Positions 47,067 through 54,697 of a stretch of DNA of 64,000 nucleotides are shown here, in pieces. Made by a program: the position numbers and the translations under genes. How positions within the stretch are numbered: the stretch's first letter is position 1; each line of letters begins with the position of its first letter. Source of the stretch: Amycolatopsis marina (GTDB lineage Bacteria > Actinomycetota > Actinomycetes > Mycobacteriales > Pseudonocardiaceae); the NCBI RefSeq assembly GCF_900111885.1, contig NZ_FOKG01000016.1, forward strand, positions 68,025-132,024, read 5' to 3'. The notes under the pieces were generated by a model. The model was not told the origin of the DNA, did not search any database, and saw nothing but the letters and a program-made list of their open reading frames with translations.

Positions 47067-48301
47067 GTGTCTTCCCTTCCGAGTTCCTGCCGAAGCTGTT
47101 GTTCGAAGACGTAGAGGTTGTGAAAGCCGCGGCGTTTGTTACGTTCCGAACCGCGGAACAGAATGACTTCGACACCGACCGTTCGGCAGATCGTGCAGGG
47201 GCACTGCCGCCATGGACGGTCGATGAGGGTCGTTCGATATTGCTCGGTGCGGTCGACTTTGCCGTTCCAGAGCAGACTGTAGTCGTGCAGGGCTTGGAGC
47301 ACCGACTCGACATCGATCTCCTCGCGGTCGTAGCGACGCAATAACTCCAGAGCCGCGCGTTCCAGTTTGATTGCTTGGCCTTGGTCGACCTCGCCAGCTT
47401 GGATGCGGTTCTTGAGTTTGGTGTTGCCGCCGACTTGCGGTACACGCACGGCCACATAGGTGCGGTTGGGCGCATAGTAGTTGTCGCGCTCGTCCTTGAA
47501 GGCCTGCCGGAACGGCGAAGTGCTGTCGAAGCTCGTCACTCCGTGGCTGGCGAAGGCTCGTACATCGTCACACCGGCTGATCCCCAGCAGATGCAGTTGC
47601 GTGTTGGCGTACCGGACGTCGTCGATCGCGCGCAAGCAGTTGAGGATGTCCCGGGTCCTGAGCGGCACCATTCCGCCGAGTGCGATGCGACGATACCCAA
47701 TCTGTTGGAGCTTGGTCACCGCGTCGGCATACGAGGTAGGACTCCAGCCTTGTGCGACCCCGACCGGGGTGAAGTCGACCCGTCGCGTACGGCACCGGGC
47801 CTTGAACTCGGCGGCCAACTCCAGCGTAATGTCTTGGCGTCGCACCCACTCCTCGGCACGGCTGTCCTCGCGCGGAATCGCCTGGTCATAGTCGAAGATC
47901 AGATGGTCGACGGAGATGCCGAAGTCGAATCCGCAGCCGTCGTAGAAGTCAATGACCTCATCGACGGTGTAGGGCGGGTAGGCCTCGGCGTGGTAGGAGA
48001 ATGCGCCGCAATCACCCATGATGGTCAGTTGATCGGCCCCGTTGTATAGACGGAAGAACGCTTCCGCACCTTCACTGTAGAGCCGTTGCCGCTGCGCGCT
48101 CGTGTACTTGCCGGTCGTCGACCGGGCGGTGCCATCCACAATGGTCTTCGACACCAGCACCCCGTCATAGGGCGCGGGCGCCAGCACTTCGTGGGCATAA
48201 CGGTCGTCGCGTTGACGCACCCGCCGCGGATCACGCTCCTCCGTAATGAAGTCGAAGCTGGGATCGACCTGATCTTGGCTGTCCGGGAAGAAGAACTTCA
48301 T
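47063..48301 (-). CDS. dpdA: DpdA, DNA-guanine transglycosylase
   Basis: DpdA exchanges guanine in DNA for preQ0. The 412-aa protein keeps the features of tRNA-guanine transglycosylase: a presumed base-exchange Asp97 in MGDCGAF, Asp259 in TSFDSTSPFR, and the zinc site Cys367, Cys369, Cys372 with His394 (CPCTIC ... GFHNL). It has SVDHLIFDYD and IALGGMVPLRT in between, as in other DpdA proteins. ATG 48301 overlaps the dpdB2 stop by one base (TAATG); the longer open frame upstream lies over dpdB2 and is not coding. It lies between the two dpdB copies. Confidence 0.95.
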   Translation of the reverse strand: MKFFFPDSQDQVDPSFDFITEERDPRRVRQRDDRYAHEVLAPAPYDGVLVSKTIVDGTARSTTGKYTSAQRQRLYSEGAEAFFRLYNGADQLTIMGDCGAFSYHAEAYPPYTVDEVIDFYDGCGFDFGISVDHLIFDYDQAIPREDSRAEEWVRRQDITLELAAEFKARCRTRRVDFTPVGVAQGWSPTSYADAVTKLQQIGYRRIALGGMVPLRTRDILNCLRAIDDVRYANTQLHLLGISRCDDVRAFASHGVTSFDSTSPFRQAFKDERDNYYAPNRTYVAVRVPQVGGNTKLKNRIQAGEVDQGQAIKLERAALELLRRYDREEIDVESVLQALHDYSLLWNGKVDRTEQYRTTLIDRPWRQCPCTICRTVGVEVILFRGSERNKRRGFHNLYVFEQQLRQELGREDT

Positions 48302-49443
48302 TACAGCTCCGCCCGGGCGTTGAGGTACAGGCGGATGAGGTAGTTCGACAACTCCTGGATGTGCCGGTTGACGTTCTCGATCTCGTTCCACCGCATCCCG
48401 ATGCCGTCCCACACGCCCGACGTCCAGTGGCAATGCGACGCGATCAATTCGAGGTGCTTGCGGATGAGTTCCGGTGCGTCGGGCTTGCGGGGAGGAACGG
48501 TCGCGAGAATGTGATCCATCAACCGGCCCATTGCACGGATGCCGGCGCCGTGCATGAGGCGGCTGCGCTTGGCTGGCTTGCCCCACGCCTCGGGGAACGT
48601 GTCGCGGACCGCCGCCCAGTAGGTGGTCAGCGCGTGCACGATGCCGTCGAAGTCGGTCTCGTTGCGGGTGACGTCGCGATACGGGTAGAGGCAGCCAGAT
48701 GAGTTGGAGAGGCTTTCCTGGATCATGGCGACTACTCCGGTGTCGGTGATGACCGCCTTGGAATTCCGCTCCTTCGGTGTGGATGACCGCTTTATCATGC
48801 CGTACAGAGGCGATTTCTCATCGGTGTTGAGGACGTCGCACAACGCCGACGGTGCCTTGCGCAGCGCCAGGCGTGGCGGCAGGGGACTGTCGACTTCAGG
48901 GAGCAGTTCGGTGACCAAGCCACGCGGTAAGGGTCGCGTGTTGTTGACCCGGATGAACTGGTCGCGCTGAAGGTTGACCGAGTCCGCCACGAACGCGGTG
49001 ACAGCAACCGGAAAGTCGCGCCGTTTCACCCGCGACAAGGCGAGCGCACGCTGCTGACCATCGACAATCCACGCTGGCTTCGGGCCTCCCGAGGGCGGCA
49101 GCGGAATGGTCACCGTTCCCGTGATCCCGAGTTCGTCTCCCGGCATACGGTTGCCGCGGATGGCTTGAAACTGGACCCGCGACGACAGCGCCATGATGAT
49201 CGGGTTGGGAAAGACCGGCGAGTCGCTGTCGAGATAGTCCACGATCTCCTTGATGTGGTTGCGTACCTCGGGACGCTGATAGCCGATCAACGTGCCGGCC
49301 TCGTCCCGGCTGACGCGGGAAATGTCTGCGATCTGGAGGATCTCCTCTGCCTTCAGCGTGAACACGTACAGCGGGAACTCCTCGGTCTGAGCCAAGCAGA
49401 GCGCGCGCCTCCGCAGCAACTGCGCGCCCTTCCCCACACCCAT
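48301..49443 (-). CDS. dpdB: DpdB paralogue 2, DGQHR-domain protein
   Basis: A 380-aa protein homologous over its length to the product of 45864-47066: IGYQRPEVRNHI, VDGQQR (Asp128-Arg132), FIRVNNTRPLPRGL, and RLMHGAGIRAMGRLMD. The two copies align well but are clearly diverged, so the duplication is old. The basic tail of copy 1 is missing. ATG 49443 overlaps the dpdC stop (TGATG), and dpdA overlaps its own stop. It could replace copy 1 or form a mixed complex with it. Confidence 0.85.
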   Translation of the reverse strand: MGVGKGAQLLRRRALCLAQTEEFPLYVFTLKAEEILQIADISRVSRDEAGTLIGYQRPEVRNHIKEIVDYLDSDSPVFPNPIIMALSSRVQFQAIRGNRMPGDELGITGTVTIPLPPSGGPKPAWIVDGQQRALALSRVKRRDFPVAVTAFVADSVNLQRDQFIRVNNTRPLPRGLVTELLPEVDSPLPPRLALRKAPSALCDVLNTDEKSPLYGMIKRSSTPKERNSKAVITDTGVVAMIQESLSNSSGCLYPYRDVTRNETDFDGIVHALTTYWAAVRDTFPEAWGKPAKRSRLMHGAGIRAMGRLMDHILATVPPRKPDAPELIRKHLELIASHCHWTSGVWDGIGMRWNEIENVNRHIQELSNYLIRLYLNARAEL

Positions 49444-50396
49444 CAGGCCAACACCGCCCGACTGACCGCGTTCTCATAGAGACGTTTGAACCGAGACTGT
49501 TCGCACGACATACCGTCATCACGCAAACTTCGCAGCAAGACGGTGGCGCTCGGCCGACCATGGCTGGCCCGGCGCCGGATGTACTCGCGCACCTCCTCGT
49601 CCGACAGCCGCACTCCCGGTTTCCGGCTCCCATCGGCCGGCGCAGCCTCGGCGGCCTGCTGTGCAATCTCCCGCAAGCGCTTCCGGCTCGTCACATCACC
49701 GCCAGCGCGTGCCATCAAATACGTCGCGGCCTTGGCGTGCAAGGCGTGCAGACTACCCCCCACCATCGGGCGCAACCGCGCGGTGACCGGAACAAGGAGA
49801 TCCTCAAGATCGCTACGCAGCCGCGGCGGTCCGATAACGGCAAACCGATCGGGATCGGATAATTTCGCGGCCGCCGCGCGAAGGTCCTCGGCGCAAGCCC
49901 GCAGATATGCCTCAGACATGACGGCGACAATCGATGCCTCCGGATCTCGCCGGGCGAGCTCAACAAACGATCGGGGTTGACCCCTCATCGGGCCCGGCCA
50001 GTCGGCCAGCCGCTGCCACCACCGCTGCAACTCACCAACTCCGCGTCCGACCGAATCCGGCGTTCCGGCTGAGAAGGTTGCCGCGTACGGGTGCAGCAAA
50101 GTGTCCACGCTGACCAGGCCGTACCCTGCCGAGCACACCCACAACTGCGCCGAATCACCAACTACCGACGGAAGACCAGCCGCGGCCCGCCAGTGCTCGC
50201 CGCCATACAGGTCGCGCGCGGCGATGGCTGGCTCGTCGGCGCTGAGTCGTCGCGTCCATGCGGCAAACCGGGGGCCAGGCTGGCGGTCGCGCAGGTCCCC
50301 AAGGCGTAGGTGCTCAGGAACAGGCACCTGTTTGCGGTTCGTGCAGGTCACCACGATGTGCACTGTTGACGGCGAAGCTTTCCCCGTGGCAGTCAT
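49443..50396 (-). CDS. dpdC: DpdC, preQ0-to-ADG conversion enzyme candidate
   Basis: A 317-aa protein with a YaaA/DUF6884-like start: VHIVVTCTNRKQ, then WVCSAGYGLVSVDTLLHPYAATF. In the described system DpdC converts the DNA-borne preQ0 nitrile to the amide (dADG). Residues 260-317 look like a DNA-binding tail (DEEVREYIRRRASHGRPS). ATG 50396 overlaps the folE2 stop (ATGA). The Cys residues could serve the nitrile chemistry, but no active site is proved here. Confidence 0.8.
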   Translation of the reverse strand: MTATGKASPSTVHIVVTCTNRKQVPVPEHLRLGDLRDRQPGPRFAAWTRRLSADEPAIAARDLYGGEHWRAAAGLPSVVGDSAQLWVCSAGYGLVSVDTLLHPYAATFSAGTPDSVGRGVGELQRWWQRLADWPGPMRGQPRSFVELARRDPEASIVAVMSEAYLRACAEDLRAAAAKLSDPDRFAVIGPPRLRSDLEDLLVPVTARLRPMVGGSLHALHAKAATYLMARAGGDVTSRKRLREIAQQAAEAAPADGSRKPGVRLSDEEVREYIRRRASHGRPSATVLLRSLRDDGMSCEQSRFKRLYENAVSRAVLA

Positions 50397-51205
50397 GAGG
50401 CGCTCCCATTCTTTGGTTGGGCCGCATTCGTCCATGGGATCTGCGCGTAGGCGTTGTGGTTGTGAATGCTCTCGTCGTTGACTACGCGCACCTTGTAACT
50501 GGCGATTCGCGCGTCACTGTGCAGCGCGCCAGCAGCATCGCGAGCGATGTCTTCCACGAAGACCGGGTTGTCGTAGCCAGCCATCGTGACGTGCCGCTCA
50601 TCGGGCCGTTTCAGCAGTGCGTAAACCGGTGAGGATCCTGCGGCTTCAGCCACGTCGATCAGGTCGTCGAACCACAGATCTCCACACAGATCGCGCGGGC
50701 GCGCGTGGATAGTGACCCAACCGCGCTGATTGTGGGCGCCGCGATCGCTGATCGCCTTGCTGCACGGACAAACGCTGGTAACCGGAACCCGGACTTGTTC
50801 AATCAGGTCCTGGCCGTCGGCTTCAGCGGAGATGCTGAGCGTGCAGGCGTAGTCCATGAACGCGACACTGCCAGTAACCGGTGCACGTCGCTCCAAGAAA
50901 TACGGAAACGTGAGTGAAGCCCGGGCGATCGCGCTGCCCATCCGCCGACGCAAGTCATCAACCATGGCCAGCGCCGTGTCCGGGCCAAGTTGGTCACGCC
51001 ATGTGTGCAGGACGTCGACGAACCTGCTCAGATGTGCACCCTTGACATCGGCGTCGAGGCTAACCGACATGGTGACGCTGGCAACGACCTCCCGCTTACC
51101 GCCCTGACCATCAGCGACCAACAGCGGGTACCGCAACTCGTCGATACCAACCTCGTTGAGGGCGACACCCCGGAAGTCGGGTTCAGCCTGAACGTCCTTC
51201 AGCAT
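50393..51205 (-). CDS. folE2: GTP cyclohydrolase FolE2 type
   Basis: FolE2 turns GTP into dihydroneopterin triphosphate, the first step toward preQ0 (and folate). The 270-aa protein has the type IB signature VTSVCPCSKAISDRGAHNQR with Cys146 as the presumed active-site residue, and ESIHNHNAYAQI near the C-terminus. This type does not depend on zinc, unlike FolE. ATG 51205 overlaps the queD stop by one base; it overlaps dpdC by 4 bp. Its place inside the operon shows it feeds the DNA-modification pathway. Confidence 0.92.
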   Translation of the reverse strand: MLKDVQAEPDFRGVALNEVGIDELRYPLLVADGQGGKREVVASVTMSVSLDADVKGAHLSRFVDVLHTWRDQLGPDTALAMVDDLRRRMGSAIARASLTFPYFLERRAPVTGSVAFMDYACTLSISAEADGQDLIEQVRVPVTSVCPCSKAISDRGAHNQRGWVTIHARPRDLCGDLWFDDLIDVAEAAGSSPVYALLKRPDERHVTMAGYDNPVFVEDIARDAAGALHSDARIASYKVRVVNDESIHNHNAYAQIPWTNAAQPKNGSAS

Positions 51206-51564
51206 TAGTCCTCCTCGCCCCGGTACACACATCCAGAGGTGCACGTCTCTCGGACAATCACCTGGGACAGCGGCAACGCGTCGATCAGTCGTTGCCAGAT
51301 CCAGCGCGCCAGCACCTCGCTGGTCGGGTTATCCAACCCCGGCACCTCGTTCAGGTAGTGATGATCGAGTTGTTCCATCAGGGGCACGATCGCGGCCTTG
51401 ACGTCGGCGAAATCCATCACCCAACCCGATTCCGTGCCGACCTCGCCGGCGACATGAACCGTTACACGATACGAATGGCCATGGAGCCGGGCGCACTTGT
51501 GTCCCTCCGGCACGTGCGGCAGCCGATGCGCTGCTTCAAACGTGAACTCACGGAAAATCTCCAT
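51205..51564 (-). CDS. queD: 6-carboxytetrahydropterin synthase QueD
   Basis: QueD converts dihydroneopterin triphosphate to 6-carboxytetrahydropterin. The 119-aa protein has zinc ligands His13, His28 and His30, the catalytic Cys24 ([11 protein letters not shown]), and Glu106 in [12 protein letters not shown] 51564 overlaps the queE stop by one base (TAATG); the extra upstream in-frame Met is inside queE. Second pterin step of the operon. Confidence 0.94.
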   Translation of the reverse strand: MEIFREFTFEAAHRLPHVPEGHKCARLHGHSYRVTVHVAGEVGTESGWVMDFADVKAAIVPLMEQLDHHYLNEVPGLDNPTSEVLARWIWQRLIDALPLSQVIVRETCTSGCVYRGEED

Positions 51565-52205
51565 TAGCGGATCCCGATGAACTTGTGGTTCTGCACGCTC
51601 AGTCGCCACTGCGGATGTTCAAGGCAATACTCGATCGCCCGCTTCGTATACTCCTCCAGGTGGGGGCCATCCATCGGCTGCAGTAGCAACGATGGAAAGT
51701 CCAACTCCTCATAGCCCGCCGGGTCGGCGCCTTCCTGCGGAAACACCAGCTTCAGTTCGTCGCCCGCTGTGAGCACCAACTCGGTGTTGGCCTTCGGGCT
51801 GACACAGATCCAGTCCAGCCCCTTCGGGGCAGGCTTCGTGCCATTGGTCTCAACAGCCACCTCGAACCCCGCATCATGCAAGCCGTTGACCAGTTCGCCA
51901 TCGACCTGCAGCAAAGGCTCACCCCCGGTGCACACAACAAACGGCTTCGCGCGCGGATGGGCATCACCCTGCCAGGTCGTCGTGATTGCCTGCACCAGGT
52001 CGGCCGACGTTCGGAACGCGCCCCCTCCGGGCCCGTCCGTCCCGACAAAGTCGGTATCGCAGAACTGGCAGATCGCCGACGCCCGACTCGACTCTCGTCC
52101 GCTCCAGAGATTGCAGGCCGCAAACCGGCAGAAAACCGCCGGTCGACCAGCATGGGACCCCTCACCCTGAAGGGTGTAGAAGATCTCCTTCACCTGGTAC
52201 GTCAT
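51564..52205 (-). CDS. queE: 7-carboxy-7-deazaguanine synthase QueE (radical SAM)
   Basis: QueE contracts the pterin ring to give 7-carboxy-7-deazaguanine. The 213-aa enzyme carries the unusual CX14CX2C cluster motif (Cys31, Cys46, Cys49) within CNLWSGRE...CQFCDTDF, as in the Burkholderia type, instead of CX3CX2[11 protein letters not shown] gives the SAM-binding GGEP. ATG 52205 overlaps the queC stop by 4 bp. Confidence 0.95.
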   Translation of the reverse strand: MTYQVKEIFYTLQGEGSHAGRPAVFCRFAACNLWSGRESSRASAICQFCDTDFVGTDGPGGGAFRTSADLVQAITTTWQGDAHPRAKPFVVCTGGEPLLQVDGELVNGLHDAGFEVAVETNGTKPAPKGLDWICVSPKANTELVLTAGDELKLVFPQEGADPAGYEELDFPSLLLQPMDGPHLEEYTKRAIEYCLEHPQWRLSVQNHKFIGIR

Positions 52206-52915
52206 CGCGCTGCGCCCGCCGAAGTTGCTAATGCCGGGTCCGTCAACCCGACCTCAGCGAAACCCCTGCTCCGTAACAAGCACGAGTCGCATGAACCGCA
52301 TGCTCGACCATCCTCCGTCGGGTCATAGCAGCTGTGGGTAAGCGCATAATCCACTCCCAACGCGAGCCCGCGCTCGATCGTCTGTCCCTTCGTCAACTCG
52401 ATCAGCGGGGTGTGGATCCGCAACTGCTGTCGACCCTCGACCCCCGCCTTCGTCGCCAGGTTCGCCATCGTCTCGTACGCAGAGATGTACTCCGCTCGGC
52501 AATCCGGGTAGCCGCTATAATCCAGTGCGTTCACCCCGATGAACACATCGCTGGCCTCCAGCGTCTCTGCCCACGCCAACGCGAACGACAAGAAAATCGT
52601 GTTGCGGGCCGGCACATAGGTTACCGGGATCTCCGAAATGTCCAGGTCTTCCACCCGATCGTGATGCGGCACTGCGATGTCCGCAGTCAGCGCCGACCCA
52701 CCAAACAGGCGCAGATCAATGTCAGCCACGACATGAGCCGCTGCGCCCCCTGCTTCGGCCACACGCCCCGCCGCCGCCAACTCGACCTCGTGGCGCTGCC
52801 CGTACCTAAAGCTCAACGCGTAGCACTCGTAACCCTCGGCCCGGGCGATCGCCAGAACCGTCGCCGAGTCCAAGCCGCCGCTCAGCAGGACCACTGCCTT
52901 CCGCTTCGTGTTCAC
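52202..52915 (-). CDS. queC: 7-cyano-7-deazaguanine synthase QueC
   Basis: QueC makes preQ0 from carboxydeazaguanine, ammonia and ATP. The 237-aa protein has the PP-loop SGGLDS (12-17), [11 protein letters not shown] and a zinc site of four cysteines (Cys196, 206, 209, 212). GTG 52915 has GGAGG upstream. It is the first gene of the leftward operon, so the promoter of the eight-gene preQ0/modification unit lies in the gap to its right. Confidence 0.95.
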   Translation of the reverse strand: MNTKRKAVVLLSGGLDSATVLAIARAEGYECYALSFRYGQRHEVELAAAGRVAEAGGAAAHVVADIDLRLFGGSALTADIAVPHHDRVEDLDISEIPVTYVPARNTIFLSFALAWAETLEASDVFIGVNALDYSGYPDCRAEYISAYETMANLATKAGVEGRQQLRIHTPLIELTKGQTIERGLALGVDYALTHSCYDPTEDGRACGSCDSCLLRSRGFAEVGLTDPALATSAGAAR

Positions 52916-53830
52916 TCCACTACCACCTCCGAAATCAGAACTGGGTCGCTGCCGGGACGGACGTTCTACCGAAACTTCACGAGCCGATCAAGCCGAGATG
53001 TCGCAGTTACTGCCGTCCAGTTGGCGACCAAACTACACGACTGTGATTCAACCATCGGACACCGACACCGCCCTAGGAGGACGGCAGCTGGTCATGCCGA
53101 GGCAGTTGGCGCCTCAACGTCGTCGTCCAGCAGTGAGACGAGAACTCCCCGAGAGAGCCAGGCGACGATCTCGACCACTTGATGATCTTGAAATCAGCTT
53201 CCTGACCTGGAGAAACGTTTAGCGCTGACGCCGAACCGGATCCAGCCAAGGGTCCGAACCCTACACTGGGTTGTCCTCGAACGATCGTGAGCTAACCGCA
53301 GCCTGTAAGAGCGTCGTGCGCGGCAGACTGCTCTCCGGCAACCCGGCATTTCAGACAGCGTTGCAGGGGTATGGCGCGGTGACTAGTTCGTATCGTGGGC
53401 CCCTGACCGTCCTACTTCGAGGTCGGTGACGTCGGCCGACTGGCCGGATCGTTGGTCTACGCGGCCGACCGAACCCTTTCCTAGCTGGCAACTCGGCGCG
53501 CCTTCACCGCGCGGTCACCGGTAGATGCCGACGGTGTCGACCTTGAGCCACTTCTCGGAGCGCGCAATAGTTAGGAGTGGCGGCGCCGGGGTGACGGGGA
53601 TTCCGCATGAACGTGTTCGGCGGAGAAGGTCGCAGTTGCTGCGGGCCTCGAACCTCGAGAAGTGTGCGGATAGCTTCGTTGGCGGGTGCCACGGCGGCGG
53701 GCAGCGTCTCGAGTCGCCAGTGGGCGCTGACGCGCAGAGCAGCATCCATGACCCCGCGCCACCGAACGTTGGGCAGTTCGGCGAACACAGACTTGAACCG
53801 GCGCAGTGCAGCGGCGGCGGCTAACTGTCA
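52916..53830. other. Region right of queC: promoter zone and unassigned sequence
   Basis: About 915 bp with no recognised gene. It must hold the queC operon promoter close to 52930-53100. A 94-aa minus-strand frame (53504-53788) begins FAELPNVRWRGVMDAALRVS and looks partly protein-like, but matches nothing I recognise and has a doubtful start. It may be a relic of another mobile-element gene. Confidence 0.4.
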
Positions 53831-53967
53831 GTCACTCTCGACCAGAGCTACCCCATGGCTTACGACTGAAAGTGAGTCTCGACGGATGATGCACCTTCCA
53901 TCGACGACTGCTAACGTTGCACGTCAGAGCGTCCTCCTGACGCTCCTGCCTCAAAGAATGCCAATCC
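53831..53967. repeat. 137-bp direct repeat, right copy
   Basis: It matches 27302-27438 over its full length with five substitutions and no gaps. Its last five bases (AATCC) are also the first bases of the attR core, so the repeat is the inner arm of the island end. Integrase arm sites are one possible content. Confidence 0.93.
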
Positions 53968-54000
53968 GTCCAGTGTGCGTTCGAGTCGCACCGGGGGCAC
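53963..54000 (+). repeat. attR: 38-bp copy of the tRNA-Leu 3' end
   Basis: The 38 bp are identical to 23315-23352 (start AATCCGTCCAG, end CGGGGGCAC). It is only the 3' part, without acceptor 5' strand, D arm or full anticodon stem, so it is not a tRNA gene. It marks the right end of the island. Confidence 0.93.
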
Positions 54001-54085
54001 AGCGCCTGACCAGGCGTTATAACCGAATAGAGATCAACTCAGTTGATCGTTGGGTGCGGCCGTGGGTACGAGTACATTCACGGCC

Positions 54086-54487
54086 ATGACTGCTGCGCGG
54101 TCCGAGGGCCGTTCCCGTGGCCGCATCGAGCCCCACGGCAAGGGCCTCCGCGTGGTGGTCTACGCGGGCACGGCCCCCGTGACGGGAAGACGCTCGTATC
54201 TCCGCGAGAAGATCGACGGCACGGACAAGGCCGCGTGCAAGCGTGCGGAGAAGACGCTGAACAAGCTGCTCACGCAGGTGGACCAGCAGCGCGCCACCAC
54301 GTCGTCGGTCTCGCTGTCGCACACCCTGACGAGTGGACGTCCGCCGGTCGTCGTCGACGGCCCGGACGGGGTGCGCCGAAAAATCAGGGAACTCGTCCGC
54401 GCCGGTGCCGAAGTCATCCGAGGTGCGTTCGATCGAGCATGGCCGAGCGCGGGACCCAACTTGTCCCTGCGCTCAGCGCCTCGGTGA
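54086..54487 (+). pseudogene. N-terminal remnant of a second tyrosine integrase
   Basis: From ATG 54086 the frame reads GRIEPHGKGLRVVVYAG, then VTGRRSYLREKIDGTDKAA and KRAEKTLNKLLTQVDQQR, the arm-binding start of actinophage-type integrases. The match is lost after about 85 residues (SVSLSHTL), and no catalytic domain follows. It begins 86 bp outside attR and points away from it, in the same orientation as the intact integrase to attL. Confidence 0.75.
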
Positions 54488-54629
54488 ACGAATCCGTGTT
54501 GTGTATCAGGATGAAGATGTCGTGCAACCCAACGACTCGGCCATGAAGTCCGTCCTGTCTGGACCACAGGTCACGGCAGCGCCTCTGTCGTGACCGCCAC
54601 TGCCGAACAGCGGCACCAGCCGCACCGGT

Positions 54630-54670
54630 CACGCCCCCACGGTTCCCTGACCGTACTCCGCGGGGGCGTG
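54630..54670. terminator. Terminator hairpin at the end of the phosphatase gene
   Basis: CACGCCCCCACGG (54630-54642) pairs with CCGCGGGGGCGTG (54658-54670), a 13-bp stem with one mismatch and a 15-nt loop. It lies 27 bp downstream of the stop of the PhoX-like gene on the minus strand. Confidence 0.75.
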
Positions 54671-54697
54671 ACAACAGCTCGGGGACCCCGGCGAAGC

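Larger units (their letters stand above)
23315..54000. mobile_element. Integrated genomic island carrying the Dpd system (30.7 kb)
   Basis: It is bounded by identical 38-bp attL and attR sites and has a tyrosine integrase gene 96 bp inside attL. Most of the content is a 7-deazaguanine DNA modification and restriction system in two convergent operons. Coding regions from 28 to 45 kb look less GC-biased at third positions than the flanking chromosome. No conjugation, replication or phage structural genes are recognisable, so it is an integrative island that would need outside help to move between cells. An internal 137-bp direct repeat suggests it is composite. Confidence 0.9.

Noticed and set aside
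53963-54000. A second tRNA gene at the right end of the island
   Set aside because: Only the last 38 bp of the tRNA are present; the 5' acceptor strand, D arm and half of the anticodon arm are missing.
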